Shown piece after piece: positions 1-9,829 of a DNA stretch of 40,335 nucleotides. The DNA is from a virus. A program made the translations under genes and the position numbers. Numbering within the stretch: the stretch's first letter is position 1; each line of letters opens with the position of its first letter. Where the stretch lies: positions 1 to 40,335 of IMG/VR virus record IMGVR_UViG_3300006735_000072. The stretch is one strand, 5' to 3'. Below the pieces are notes generated by a model. The model was not told the origin of the DNA. It did no database searches and saw only the letters and a program-made list of their open reading frames with translations.

Positions 1-93
1 AACACTACTGACGTGCTACAATCGCACTACAGATGTGAAAGAGGTTTTGAAGGATTTGCGGCTAACCGTTACATGTTGATCAAGAAATCTTAA
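1..93 (+). CDS. C-terminal end of probable major capsid protein (partial)
   Basis: The window opens inside a reading frame of 30 residues ending in TAA at 91-93. The fragment (…FEGFAANRYMLIKKS) uses C-ending codons (CAC, TAC, ATC, GTG) more than the rest of the window, as expected of a very highly expressed gene. It sits directly before a small abundant-type virion protein and upstream of the connector and tail genes, where tailed phages carry the major capsid gene. The capsid assignment is inferred from position, codon use and the tail sequence; the fold cannot be judged from 30 residues. Confidence 0.55.
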   Translation, partial: NTTDVLQSHYRCERGFEGFAANRYMLIKKS

Positions 94-120
94 TTATTAA
101 CCTTATAAACTTTATATAAA

Positions 121-483
121 ATGGATAAATATTTATATTTCGCAAGTGCTGCTCCTGATGGAACAGCGGGTACCGAAGAGGTAGCTTGTTTTCCTGCTGC
201 ACAAATGTCTCACATGGAGATGGCATCAGCGACTTCGATGAGAGTTTACTTTGAATCTAGTCAAGAAAATGATGCTGACTCAGGTATAGATGCAGCTCAC
301 GTTGTGCTTACCGTTGCTACTGGTAAACATAAAGAGGCTATGCAAGATATGGTTAAAGCTATAGTAGAACCTTCGATTGCTGGAAGTAATATGTTTGTAA
401 ATATTGCAGACAGTGAAACTTCAGCATTTTGCAGTGCACACATTACAGCTTGTGCTTCTATTGCAGTGGTTGACGCATCGTAA
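121..483 (+). CDS. Small virion protein, possibly capsid decoration protein
   Basis: This 120-residue protein is rich in Ala, Ser, Val and Met, with no signal peptide or membrane segment and no family I recognise. Its codon use is biased (GCT/GCA, TTC, AAC, CAC) like the capsid fragment before it, implying high expression. The gap to the capsid stop is 27 nt, AT-rich, with no Shine-Dalgarno site; the start is ATG after TTATATAAA. A strong hairpin follows the stop, so the capsid and this gene may make a discrete abundant transcript. A head decoration or cement role fits position and size but is an inference. Confidence 0.6.
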   Translation: MDKYLYFASAAPDGTAGTEEVACFPAAQMSHMEMASATSMRVYFESSQENDADSGIDAAHVVLTVATGKHKEAMQDMVKAIVEPSIAGSNMFVNIADSETSAFCSAHITACASIAVVDAS

Positions 484-536
484 TAATTGCTAACTGTCTT
501 GAAATGATATACAGGCAGTATAAAGAACATATCTAA

Positions 537-559
537 GGAGGGGGAGTTTCTCCCCTTCC
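537..559 (+). terminator. GC-rich hairpin after capsid-region genes
   Basis: GGAGGGGGAG (537-546) pairs with CTCCCCTTCC (550-559) around a TTT loop: ten pairs with one G-T wobble, unusually GC-rich for this genome. No real T-run follows (AAAGGTATTT), so it may be a partial terminator or an mRNA 3'-end stabiliser rather than a full stop. It would let the capsid-region message exceed downstream genes. Confidence 0.6.
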
Positions 560-596
560 AAAGGTATTTAATAATAATTTTAATTTAATTTTAGAA

Positions 597-1493
597 ATGA
601 CAAAGAAAACAACAACAACTACAAAGACTGTAGAGCCAGTGGTTACGAAAACTATTGAGACTCCTATAGCAACAAAAACAAATACCAATGGTATTGCTAA
701 CCTTAATCAAGGTAAAAAGAACACAAGAAAACCAACTACATACAGATTATATAAAGAACGTAAAGATAGAAAAACGGGTAAGACAAAATTCCCTATCGTT
801 CATATGTTAAAAGCAGAAGACGTTATTTATGATCCAGAAAAAGGAATAAATAGAAAAATAAGATATATACCTGGTGAGCCTTCTATATTTGAGGATGAAC
901 AAAAAGAGGACTCAATGGTTAAATCTCCTATAACGTTTAATAATGGTTTATTAATGGTTGACTACACTAATCCTACTTTAAAGAAGTATTTAGATATGTG
1001 TAATGCTAACGCTAGTAATCCTGATAGAATAGCTCAAGGACCTCCCGTATTTAAGAGATTAGATTTTGAAAAAGATGCTAAGGAAAAAATGGCAAAAGAA
1101 ATTCAATCTATGGACGCTTTAAGAACTGTTTTTGAAATGCCTTTAAATAAATTGTTAGGATATGCACAAGTTTTAGGTGTTAAAATGAACAAGTCTACTG
1201 ATGAGATTAGATATGATATGAAAGTCTTAGCTGAAAAAGATCCTGTTAAATTTATAGCTGGGTTAGATGATCCTAAAATGGAAATTAAGCAAACTATACT
1301 TAGAGGTAAAGATGCTGGTATATTAGATTGGGACACTCAAAAGGTGACTTGGGTTCAAGGAAATCAACGTCCTGTTATAACTCATATACCTTTAGGTGTT
1401 AGGCCTATAGACTGTTTGGCGGATATGTGTATGACAGATAAAGGAAGTGGAATTATAGACCAAATTAAAGTAAAAATGGCATCTATGAATTAA
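597..1493 (+). CDS. Unknown 298-aa protein of the capsid region
   Basis: The first 45 residues are a low-complexity Lys/Thr/Asn tail, probably disordered. The rest is mixed charged sequence (segment IRYIPGEPSIFEDEQ near residues 87-101, then PITFNNGLLMVDY near 111). This resembles uncharacterised virion-region proteins I have seen next to capsid genes in marine phages, but I cannot name a family. There are no membrane segments. It lies between the capsid-region hairpin and the terminator at 1518-1550, so it is the last gene of the head transcription unit. The start is ATG after the leader TAATTTTAGAA. Function unknown. Confidence 0.75.
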   Translation: MTKKTTTTTKTVEPVVTKTIETPIATKTNTNGIANLNQGKKNTRKPTTYRLYKERKDRKTGKTKFPIVHMLKAEDVIYDPEKGINRKIRYIPGEPSIFEDEQKEDSMVKSPITFNNGLLMVDYTNPTLKKYLDMCNANASNPDRIAQGPPVFKRLDFEKDAKEKMAKEIQSMDALRTVFEMPLNKLLGYAQVLGVKMNKSTDEIRYDMKVLAEKDPVKFIAGLDDPKMEIKQTILRGKDAGILDWDTQKVTWVQGNQRPVITHIPLGVRPIDCLADMCMTDKGSGIIDQIKVKMASMN

Positions 1494-1517
1494 TCATTAG
1501 ATTTAATAATACTATTT

Positions 1518-1550
1518 AAAGGGGGTTGCAGGTTTGTTACCTCCTTTTTT
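1518..1550 (+). terminator. Intrinsic terminator of the head gene unit
   Basis: AAAGGGGGT (1518-1526) pairs with ACCTCCTTT (1539-1547) with one G-T wobble, loop of 12 nt, followed by an unbroken T-run to 1553. This is a standard Rho-independent terminator placed 24 nt after the stop of the 298-aa gene. The -33 element of the next promoter lies in its loop. Confidence 0.8.
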
Positions 1551-1563
1551 TTTGCTATATTTG
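1533..1563 (+). promoter_or_regulatory. Late promoter, Bacteroidetes type
   Basis: TTTG (1533-1536), a 19-nt spacer, then TATATTTG (1556-1563). This matches the known Bacteroidetes primary sigma consensus TTTG-N19/20-TAnnTTTG at every fixed position. Transcription should start near 1570, about 10 nt before the ATG at 1581, giving a very short leader. It drives the connector and tail operon. Confidence 0.85.
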
Positions 1564-1580
1564 TTTAAAATAAATGAGTA

Positions 1581-2471
1581 ATGAGTATAGATGAATTATA
1601 CAGGTTTGTACAGCTTATAGCGAATAAAGAGCAACGAGGGTTTATAAAACCTTCTGAATTTAACTTATTAGCACAACAGGCTCAATTAGATTTAATACAT
1701 GATAGGGTTGCTAGATATAAGACTGAAGCTGAGGCTATGAGTAAAGGATCTAAGGTTTTAGTTCAGAATCATTCTGTGCTTGATGATGTTAGGAGTGTGG
1801 TTTCTAGAAAAGAACTAGAATATGATGATAGTGGTCTTGGGGTTTGGAAGTACCCTACAGGTGAGTTGGATACGGTAACTAAAAAAGTTAGTGGAGAATA
1901 CCTTCATTTTTTAAGACTTTATCATGGATCTTCTGTGGGAGCCAGCCCAAGTAATGTTCAGCCTGGAGTAACTCATACAAATGATGACGGTGGAGAACCA
2001 AACAAAGAACTTAGAAGGGGTAGAATAGATCTAGTAACACATGATCAACTATCTTATAGGCTTCATAGTGAAGTGCTATATCCAGACTCCAATCACAAGG
2101 TGGCTGTAATGTTTGATAAAGGATTTGAGATATACGGATATGATAATGTGGCTAATGAAATAATAGAGCTTAAAGGAGATGATATTGCTAATATATTCCT
2201 TGTTTATATAGAAAAACCACCAGCTCCAAATTGGGGGTATCAAATGGTTAATAATCAATATGTATATAATCCATCAAGTGCTAATACTCAAGAGTTAACT
2301 CTTCCTAGTAAAACTCATAAAGAAATTGCTCAAAGAATGTTATCCTACATAGGTATATCTCTAAGGGATTCAGAACCAATGAATTATGCGGAAGCTAAAG
2401 TTAAAGAGCAGAGTGCTTCAAGTCCATCAGTAGGAAGACCTAGAATAAATCCACCAACAAGAAGAAGATAA
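1581..2471 (+). CDS. Virion protein, connector/ring-like
   Basis: This 296-residue soluble protein has a helical N-terminus (MSIDELYRFVQLIANKEQ…), a central mixed region and a Pro/Arg-rich C-terminal tail. The N-terminal pattern is one I associate with structural proteins in the connector gene group of crAss-like and marine flavobacterial podoviruses. It is the first gene behind the promoter at 1533-1563, and its TAA shares its last A with the ATG of the next gene (TAATG), so the two are translationally coupled. An ATG at 1574 is followed quickly by a stop in its frame, so 1581 is the start. The ring or adaptor role is inferred from gene order. Confidence 0.65.
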   Translation: MSIDELYRFVQLIANKEQRGFIKPSEFNLLAQQAQLDLIHDRVARYKTEAEAMSKGSKVLVQNHSVLDDVRSVVSRKELEYDDSGLGVWKYPTGELDTVTKKVSGEYLHFLRLYHGSSVGASPSNVQPGVTHTNDDGGEPNKELRRGRIDLVTHDQLSYRLHSEVLYPDSNHKVAVMFDKGFEIYGYDNVANEIIELKGDDIANIFLVYIEKPPAPNWGYQMVNNQYVYNPSSANTQELTLPSKTHKEIAQRMLSYIGISLRDSEPMNYAEAKVKEQSASSPSVGRPRINPPTRRR

Positions 2472-4105
2472 TGGCAACAACAAGATATAAAATAGCGGAA
2501 CAGGTACTTAGAATAGTAAATGGTGGATCCCCCACAGAAGATAGCTCTATTGATATAAGAGAGGTGATGCTTTTGGTTGATCAAGAGAGGGATGCTCTTA
2601 TAAAGTCTGAAATAATGGACTGGTCATACACTAAGTCTACAGCTACTGCTAAGGGTGAATTAGAAATAAATGGAGGGTGGATATCTCAAGCTACAGTTAA
2701 TGTAGGAACAGATGAAAGTAGGAATGGTGCTCTTGTTGCTCCTTTACATTTTGGTTATGTTTCACTACCTAATGATATGGGTATACAGAAAGTGGAATCT
2801 TGTGGTACTAGGTTCACAAGACAGACGAGTGTATATAGAGTAAAGGGAACAATTTTAAAAACAACCTACAAAAGAGACAAAATAGATATAGTATTTAATA
2901 GTGGTCCTAAATTTTTAGACAAAAAATATAATGTTTCTTTTGATTTTACTATAGGAACTACATTAATGTCCAACGGATCTACAACACAGGATCAGTACGG
3001 TGGAGTTAAGACTCATAAAATAAATTTTAATGTTGACACAACTGGTTATAATTCGTATGAGAATCAACACTTTAATTTTATTAAAGCTTTAGTTAATAGT
3101 CCTGGTTTTAAAAAGTTTGTTAAAGATTTTGATATTCATTACGGTGTTACAGAAAATGATCTAAATGACAATAATATTATTGATGCAGCAGCATCAGTGC
3201 TTCACGTAATTCAGGTTAGGTTGTCAACAAGTTATGGTTCTGATATTAGTAATTTTACAATTAATGGATCTGGAAAAAATAGTATTTTTGCTGGACCAAA
3301 TGCTGAGTATGGTGGTGCTAGTATATCGAGCACAATAATTGATGACAATATAGGTTTTGGTTGGGTGATTGAAAAATTAGAGGACAGTGTTAACTCTTCT
3401 AGTGGAACGGAAACAGCCTTAGAAAACTCCCATGGAATAGGGTTTATAATCAATGACACTATGTATACTACTGAGTTTGTTTCTCCTAAAGTTCAAGTAA
3501 CTTATGAGGATGTTATAGATAAGTTTATATTAGAAAATGCTGATAAAATTGCTAAAGAGCAGAATATTATATGTCACAAAAGCCAAGAGGGAGTTGCTAT
3601 AACGGGTATACTGTATACGATAGCATTTCAAGAAATATTTCCAAGAGGTGGTTTTGATATAGATATGTTAACACCAGGTAATGCTTTTAAAATGGAACTT
3701 ACGGAATCCAGCGTTGATCCAACACCAGCGGCAGAAGGGTATAATCAAATAATATTTCACAGAATGCCATCAGGTAGTGAGCACAATTCTCTATACGATA
3801 AAACAGTTCGTAAAACGGGGAGGCAGCATTACTATATAGAAAATTTTGTGGAGTCTGGAGAATCAACAAATAATATTGGTGGAGCAGCTATATATTTATA
3901 CAAGAAATATGATTTAGATATATTCACAAATAAGCATGGAAAAACTTTAAGGGTTCACTATATAGGTGCGTCAAACAGAGTGGAAGATCATGTGCTTTAC
4001 CCTATACCAGCAGATTACGAAAAAATAATAATAAAAAATTTAGTTGAATTACTAACTGTTATGAAAAATGCTAGTGATGATATGGCTAATGATAATATAG
4101 ATTAA
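2471..4105 (+). CDS. Large virion protein of the connector/tail operon
   Basis: This 544-residue protein has a helical N-terminal part (MATTRYKIAEQVLRIVNGG, then a D/E-rich helix to about residue 45). A long beta-rich Gly/Ser/Asn/Thr section follows (about 60-480), and then an acidic helical tail (…LVELLTVMKNASDDMAND). The N-terminus is of a type common in uncultured marine phage structural proteins. It overlaps the previous gene by one base and precedes the next by 2 nt. The layout, a helical core with a large beta insertion, fits a ring or collar protein, but no catalytic motif is visible and the precise role is open. Confidence 0.65.
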   Translation: MATTRYKIAEQVLRIVNGGSPTEDSSIDIREVMLLVDQERDALIKSEIMDWSYTKSTATAKGELEINGGWISQATVNVGTDESRNGALVAPLHFGYVSLPNDMGIQKVESCGTRFTRQTSVYRVKGTILKTTYKRDKIDIVFNSGPKFLDKKYNVSFDFTIGTTLMSNGSTTQDQYGGVKTHKINFNVDTTGYNSYENQHFNFIKALVNSPGFKKFVKDFDIHYGVTENDLNDNNIIDAAASVLHVIQVRLSTSYGSDISNFTINGSGKNSIFAGPNAEYGGASISSTIIDDNIGFGWVIEKLEDSVNSSSGTETALENSHGIGFIINDTMYTTEFVSPKVQVTYEDVIDKFILENADKIAKEQNIICHKSQEGVAITGILYTIAFQEIFPRGGFDIDMLTPGNAFKMELTESSVDPTPAAEGYNQIIFHRMPSGSEHNSLYDKTVRKTGRQHYYIENFVESGESTNNIGGAAIYLYKKYDLDIFTNKHGKTLRVHYIGASNRVEDHVLYPIPADYEKIIIKNLVELLTVMKNASDDMANDNID

Positions 4106-4107
4106 TA

Positions 4108-4833
4108 ATGGCACAGTTTATACCAGTTGAAGAAGTAATACAAAACCTTCTCATAGAAGAGGGTAAGTCTAGTGAACATGAATACTTGAGGTATTTTAAT
4201 ATAGCTATGAGTGGTCTTAAGGAGCTTAACTTTGATACAGTGAGACAAATAAAATCCATAGAGCTTACTATAGATCATAAGAATACTGTCAATTTACCAA
4301 CTGATTATGTTTCATATCTTAAAATAGCTACAACTAATAGTAACGGTGAATTAAACTACTTAGGAGCTAGAGACAGAATAAACCTGGTTCATGGAACAAC
4401 ATCTTCTAATACAGAAGATAAAACTCAACATCCAGTATTTACTGACAACACTCCTGGAGATGGATTATGGGGAAGATATGGTCAGGGCGGTGGAAATAAT
4501 GCTAATGGCTATTATAGAGAAAATTTTGAAGAAGAAACTATTGAGTTTTCTAGTGTTACAGGAACTGTTACGATAGAATATATTTCTGATGGATCATCTG
4601 ATCTAGAAGGGGAACAAATAAAGATACATTCTTTAGCTGAAGAAGCTTTAAAAGCGTATATATATTGGAGATCAATATACAGAAAAAGAGCTATTAATAT
4701 GAATGAAAAAATGGTAGCTAAAAAAGAATACTATAACCAAAAGAGACTTGCTAGAGCTAGAATGCAGTCATTCAATAAGCAGGAGGCTATGCAGACTACA
4801 AGAAAAGCTTTTAAGCAGGCTCCTAAATTATAA
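4108..4833 (+). CDS. Head-tail adaptor / tail tubular A-like protein
   Basis: This 241-residue protein has helices at the N-terminus (residues 5-45), a beta/Gly-rich insertion (about 75-150) and a long C-terminal helix (residues 173-225) with the pattern AEEALKAYIYWRSIYRKR. The helix-insertion-helix arrangement, and an A/E-rich helix ending in Trp/Tyr and basic residues, is characteristic of podovirus adaptor proteins such as T7 gp11 and P22 gp4. The gene directly precedes the large tail hub protein, the same order as T7 gp11-gp12. The assignment rests on pattern and order. Confidence 0.6.
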   Translation: MAQFIPVEEVIQNLLIEEGKSSEHEYLRYFNIAMSGLKELNFDTVRQIKSIELTIDHKNTVNLPTDYVSYLKIATTNSNGELNYLGARDRINLVHGTTSSNTEDKTQHPVFTDNTPGDGLWGRYGQGGGNNANGYYRENFEEETIEFSSVTGTVTIEYISDGSSDLEGEQIKIHSLAEEALKAYIYWRSIYRKRAINMNEKMVAKKEYYNQKRLARARMQSFNKQEAMQTTRKAFKQAPKL

Positions 4834-4837
4834 TTAA

Positions 4838-7800
4838 ATGCCTAGTAAACAGTCTAAAAAAATATTTGTTGGCGGGTTAGATAGAGATACTGATCTTAGA
4901 GCCTCGAAGAATGGTGATTATCACCACGCTTTGAATATAAGGAATATGTCTTCAGAGGCTAGCACAGAGGGGGTTGTAGAAAACATAAAAGGTAATCTAA
5001 AATCTGGCTACACATTTCCTACTCCACCTGCACAAGGTAAAAGGAGAATAACTCTATTTATGCCTTGGTTTAATTATTTTTGGAATTATGGCGGATCTTC
5101 ATCTGTAGGAGAGGGTACCAGTCAATCTGGTATTTTAGATGGTTTTAATGGTCAACCTGTCTCCCCTCTTGTTGGTTATGTTTCAGACCCTAATACAAGC
5201 ACTTATGACACTTATGGTGGACCATCCATATTTTTACTAAACTTTGATATAGCTATAGGTTTTTCTTTGTCTGAAATTCAAAATCCTACTAATGTGTTTC
5301 AAATAGCATATAATGGAGAAAACCTTACAGATATGTATAATTATTTAACCTTTTGGGTTCAAGTAAACTCTGCTTCCTTATCTGCGTTAGGCTTAACTGT
5401 ATCTGTTATTAATAATAATAGTCCATACTTTAATAATGAATATTTCTTTGGTGAATCTACACTAGAAAATATTACGAGTCATGAAGACTACACTGCGGGT
5501 CAGATTTATGCTTACGCTCTATTGTTTGAGGCACCTTATTCTAATGACGGTTTTTCCGAGGAGGGTCTGTTTTATATAGATTTAAAAGAATCTTCGTCAG
5601 CACAGCCTTTATACTCAGGGACAGAAGATGACTTAACTGGAATATTATTTACCGTAAATTCCGATGGAGAAGTTCCTTATTTTGTTAGTCCAGAACAAAC
5701 TGTTATAAGTGATGGGTATGGTTACGCAGATGAACCTGAGTTACTAAATAATTCTACAGACTGGTCTGTTTCAGAGGAATCTGATGAAGGGGAGTTATAT
5801 ATAACAGAATATTTAAATGAAATAGAATCTGTGGGATGGACAGTGGGAATGTATAATATTACTGAGGGAGCTTCTGCTCAGAATAAAACTTTTATAAAGG
5901 CAAACGCTACTATAGTAAATGACATTACAGATGGTGGTGGGGAGATTAACTACAGCACTATAGGTGCATATGAAGATACTAAAAACGATAAGATATATTG
6001 GATGGTTGCTAGCGATTCGCAATTTCATTTAATATTAGAATACGATATAAAAACAGACACTATAATAACAGTATTCAGAGATTCTGGAGATAGTGGTACT
6101 TGTGTGTTTAATTGGAATAAAGATTTCTTAATAAACGATATAGATAAAGTTGGGGACGTTTTATACTGGACTTCTAGAATGTATGGAGAGCCTTGTTCTA
6201 TAAATGTTAGAAAATCAAAAAACAGTATACAGGCTATAGAAGTGTATAATGGTCCATATATCTTAGATGAGGAGGGTGGAACGAATGATATAAGTTTAAG
6301 AGACCACTACCCATATGACCTGTATAATCCAAACTACCCTTCAGAAGACAAAAGACAATACATAGAAGTTATTAAGAGGCCTCCTGAGTATGCCCCTACG
6401 TATGTGTACTCTAGTGACGCTGCAGTAGCTAAAAACCATCTTTTTGGGAATTTATTCCAATTTAGGTATAGATATATGTTCTACGACAATGAAGTAAGTG
6501 CATGGTCTCCTATTAGTGATATTGTACCGTCTTCATTTGATAAAGTCAATATATCACAAACCAACATAGCTCCTTTTGTTGATAATTTCTTAACAATATC
6601 TGTGAAAAATTCATCTGGTATAGTAAAGAAGATAGAGATAGCTGGTAGAAAATGTAAAGATTTAGGAGTTATAACTAGAGGTAATAGGGGTCCTTACTCC
6701 ATTGTAGCGACAATAGATAATGATTTTAGTGCTTGGCAATTAAATTCCAATTCAGAACAACAAATAGCTTTTTATAATGATCAAGCATATCCGCCTGTTC
6801 AAGCAGGAGAAGGAGAGAGGTTATTTGATGCTGTACCTAGATCAGCACATACACAAACTATTTTAGGAAACAATAGATTAGCATACGGTAATTATACCGA
6901 AGGGTTTGATGTTCCAAAAGTTCAATTATCTGTTACTCCTCAATATGGGTTTACTCAATCAGATGCATCTCAACCATACGGTGGCCCTGAGTATGTGGAT
7001 CCAGTAACTGTAGATTTAAATGGAGTTGCTCAACAGGGAGAGGCAGTGCCTTCTTTTAAAAGTGGAGCCTTTCATAGTTTTGGTATAGCTTATTATGATG
7101 AGAAAGGAAGGTGTTCTACGGTATTAACTGATGATACATCTAGATGTTATGTTAGATTTCCTACAGAAAGAACAAATGCAGATATACCAACTGGAGTTAC
7201 TCAGTTTGATCTTAATGGAGCTGTAACAATGCAGTGGTCTATAAGCCATCGAGCTCCTACTTGGGCTAAATATTATAGATGGTTTTATTCAGGAAATAAT
7301 ACTGTAGATGAGTTTATTCAATTTAGAGTATTGCAAGCATTTAACAATCAGGATCCAGCATCTAATGATAACAGAATATTCTTAAACTTAAGAGGTTTAA
7401 AGGGGTCTGATGATTCATATATAACAAATGCTGAGTTAGATCCTAATGCAGTTCCCAACCCTGATATAAGTATATTAGATTATGAATTTACAAAAGGTGA
7501 CAGGGTAAGGATTATAACTCAGGGGACTCAAGTTGGAGCAACTTTTCCTGGTAATGCAGTATTGACACCTCCAGCTGCTGGAACAGAACAGGCAAATATT
7601 TTAAACAATAATGGAACTGTTGCAAACTACATTGACGCTAAAGTTTCAGGTTTTGAATTTTATTCTCATAACAATCCTAATATACCTATACGAACTAACG
7701 CAACTCCCGCAACAAATGCTCTTAATGATGACGGGTCTGAGGATGGATGGTATTTAATCATTGATGAGTTAATAGATGCAACTGGAACCCCTATAGCTAA

Positions 7801-9760
7801 CTACAGTGCAGCAAATGTTCAGGCAGGAACTGACTTTTTAGAGCAGGCTATAGTTGAGGTGTATAAGATAAAACCAGATGCAGAGCCAGGAGAATTATTA
7901 TATTTTGAGTTTAGTGAACTATATGATGTTAATCAACCTAGTCGTACACACTCAGGTACTTTAGCTGACCAAGGAGGTGGTTTCACTTTTGATAGCAACG
8001 GAAATGCTACGTCTGCCACTCCAGCAACAGGAGAGTTTTTGTTTGGAGATGTATACTATAAAAGGAGAAACATGCAAATGTTTTCGTTAATTGGTGGTGT
8101 AGCCACAAGAGGTTTTCAAGAGTTTTATGTAGAAGATTATTTTTTAAATGACTTTACGGACAGTAATCATATTAGTGTAGGTAGAGCAAATATTTATTCA
8201 GCTTTCTACAAACAACAAAATAAAGAAGCTTCTGTAACTTACTCTGATGTTTACCAGCCAGCCACTAGCTTTAATGGTTTAAGCACATTTGATTACAATG
8301 TAGGAAATTGGGAAGACTATAGTAGAATATATGGAACTATACAAAAATTACATTATAGAGAAACGGATATAGTAATGATACAGGAGGACACTACCTATAA
8401 AATACCTATTCAAAGAGATATATTACTTAGTGCTGACGGTAAAGGTACGTTAAGTGCGTCAAATAAAGTATTAAACCCTGTGATTCCTTTTGCAGGTAAT
8501 TATGGTATAAGTAGAAATCCTGAGTCATTTGTTGCTAATGGAAACGTGCTGTATTGGACTGATATAAGAAGAGGGGCTGTTTTAAGGTTATCTGGGGATG
8601 GCATAACTCCTATATCTGATGCTAAGATGCATGATTACTTTAGAGATAAGGAAGAAGAATATAGAGCTTATGATCCTCAATTTAGATGGGATGAGTATTA
8701 TGGAGAAATAGTAGGACCAATTAAAGCTGGTTATCATAAGAAATTTAAAATAAAGGGAGGTTTTAACCCTAAACATGAAGAATATGTAGTTCAAATGGAT
8801 CCTATACCTTTACCAGATTTACACTGGGGTGAGATTGGCACAACATATAATACTGCAGAAGAATGGAACTCAGCGGGGTGGTATGAGTATGAAATTTATG
8901 GACAGGATGGTTCTCCAAACAAAAATCTAATTGAAGGCTCTGTGGCTGCATGGAGAGATAAGCAAAAGAGGTGGACAAGTTTCTATTCTCATATTGCTGA
9001 GTATTACTGTAAAATAAACAGATTGTTTGTTTCTTGGGATGAAGGGTTTTTGTATTTACATGATGTAGATGATGAGAATTATAACACTTTTTATGGCACA
9101 ACTTACAATACAGAGTTATCTTTCTCTATCAACGAAGGTCCATCTACAGTTAAAGGATTCAAAACTATTACTCTAGAAGCTAATCAGGCAGTTGAATTAG
9201 ACTCAGAAGGAGTAGAAGAGGAAGAGGAAACGTCTTATGATATCAATCTAGTAACTGATATGACAGAAACCTTTATTGATAGACATAACTTTGATCAAAG
9301 AGAAAATAAACAGTATACACAAATACCTTTTGTGACTGGAAATAGTACAGGGTCAGAGATTATAGGTTTAGGTCTTGGAACTGGAATTAACAATGATGAC
9401 TCTGGTCTTGGTGTGATAGCTGGATCTAGCACAAACTTTGGAGCTGCCAATATAATTTTGGGGACATCTACAGACGTAACCAATTCTGATTACGGAGATC
9501 AATTATATTATAATAACGGAACAGAAGATGTTTTAGTAGGTACTATATCTGAGATAAATAGTAATAATGTACTAACTCTTTCTTCTGCTGTAGAGACTTT
9601 TAATAATCAGTTTTTGTTTATAAAAAGAAATGGTTTTGCTGAAGGAGATAGAATGAAAGGTAGGTATATGGAAGTAAAACTAAGGAAAAGGTCTAAAAGA
9701 TTATTGGAAATATTTAGTGGAAGTTCTACAATATTTAATAGTGAGTTAAGTGACGACTAA
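4838..9760 (+). CDS. Large tail hub / stabilization protein (T7 gp12 / P22 gp10-like)
   Basis: At 1640 residues this is the largest tail gene. The N-terminus (FVGGLDRDTDLRASKNGDY, then ALNIRNM and VVENIKGN) is the recurrent start of stabilization or tail-tube proteins in crAss-like and marine podoviruses. Other recurrent signatures are NRLAYGNYTEGF near residue 679, YGISRNPESF near 1224 and YWTDIRRGAVLRLSGDG near 1239. The body is beta-rich, with many Gly/Asn/Thr turns. T7 gp12 is about 790 residues, so this version carries several hundred extra residues, probably inserted beta domains that could contact receptors. It is the last gene before a new promoter. Confidence 0.75.
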   Translation: MPSKQSKKIFVGGLDRDTDLRASKNGDYHHALNIRNMSSEASTEGVVENIKGNLKSGYTFPTPPAQGKRRITLFMPWFNYFWNYGGSSSVGEGTSQSGILDGFNGQPVSPLVGYVSDPNTSTYDTYGGPSIFLLNFDIAIGFSLSEIQNPTNVFQIAYNGENLTDMYNYLTFWVQVNSASLSALGLTVSVINNNSPYFNNEYFFGESTLENITSHEDYTAGQIYAYALLFEAPYSNDGFSEEGLFYIDLKESSSAQPLYSGTEDDLTGILFTVNSDGEVPYFVSPEQTVISDGYGYADEPELLNNSTDWSVSEESDEGELYITEYLNEIESVGWTVGMYNITEGASAQNKTFIKANATIVNDITDGGGEINYSTIGAYEDTKNDKIYWMVASDSQFHLILEYDIKTDTIITVFRDSGDSGTCVFNWNKDFLINDIDKVGDVLYWTSRMYGEPCSINVRKSKNSIQAIEVYNGPYILDEEGGTNDISLRDHYPYDLYNPNYPSEDKRQYIEVIKRPPEYAPTYVYSSDAAVAKNHLFGNLFQFRYRYMFYDNEVSAWSPISDIVPSSFDKVNISQTNIAPFVDNFLTISVKNSSGIVKKIEIAGRKCKDLGVITRGNRGPYSIVATIDNDFSAWQLNSNSEQQIAFYNDQAYPPVQAGEGERLFDAVPRSAHTQTILGNNRLAYGNYTEGFDVPKVQLSVTPQYGFTQSDASQPYGGPEYVDPVTVDLNGVAQQGEAVPSFKSGAFHSFGIAYYDEKGRCSTVLTDDTSRCYVRFPTERTNADIPTGVTQFDLNGAVTMQWSISHRAPTWAKYYRWFYSGNNTVDEFIQFRVLQAFNNQDPASNDNRIFLNLRGLKGSDDSYITNAELDPNAVPNPDISILDYEFTKGDRVRIITQGTQVGATFPGNAVLTPPAAGTEQANILNNNGTVANYIDAKVSGFEFYSHNNPNIPIRTNATPATNALNDDGSEDGWYLIIDELIDATGTPIANYSAANVQAGTDFLEQAIVEVYKIKPDAEPGELLYFEFSELYDVNQPSRTHSGTLADQGGGFTFDSNGNATSATPATGEFLFGDVYYKRRNMQMFSLIGGVATRGFQEFYVEDYFLNDFTDSNHISVGRANIYSAFYKQQNKEASVTYSDVYQPATSFNGLSTFDYNVGNWEDYSRIYGTIQKLHYRETDIVMIQEDTTYKIPIQRDILLSADGKGTLSASNKVLNPVIPFAGNYGISRNPESFVANGNVLYWTDIRRGAVLRLSGDGITPISDAKMHDYFRDKEEEYRAYDPQFRWDEYYGEIVGPIKAGYHKKFKIKGGFNPKHEEYVVQMDPIPLPDLHWGEIGTTYNTAEEWNSAGWYEYEIYGQDGSPNKNLIEGSVAAWRDKQKRWTSFYSHIAEYYCKINRLFVSWDEGFLYLHDVDDENYNTFYGTTYNTELSFSINEGPSTVKGFKTITLEANQAVELDSEGVEEEEETSYDINLVTDMTETFIDRHNFDQRENKQYTQIPFVTGNSTGSEIIGLGLGTGINNDDSGLGVIAGSSTNFGAANIILGTSTDVTNSDYGDQLYYNNGTEDVLVGTISEINSNNVLTLSSAVETFNNQFLFIKRNGFAEGDRMKGRYMEVKLRKRSKRLLEIFSGSSTIFNSELSDD

Positions 9761-9792
9761 CTTGTACAAGTGAAAAATAATAAATATATTTG
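9761..9792 (+). promoter_or_regulatory. Late promoter, Bacteroidetes type
   Basis: CTTG (9761-9764), a 20-nt spacer, then TATATTTG (9785-9792). The -7 box is perfect and the -33 box has one mismatch. It starts immediately after the stop of the tail hub gene. The predicted transcription start near 9799 leaves about 180 nt before the first in-frame ATG (9978), far longer than other leaders here. Confidence 0.75.
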
Positions 9793-9829
9793 TAAAAAAG
9801 AATAAAAAATATACATATAAGCCTACATC

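Noticed and set aside
8802-9101. 99-codon minus-strand frame inside the tail hub gene
   Set aside because: His/Leu/Ser-rich translation typical of the antisense of a coding region; no start context, no neighbours on that strand.
9770-9805. GTG-started short frame with an A6G stretch, as a possible programmed frameshift into the S74 gene
   Set aside because: Joining would need +1 slippage and the site does not match a known +1 signal; kept only as one explanation of the open upstream frame.
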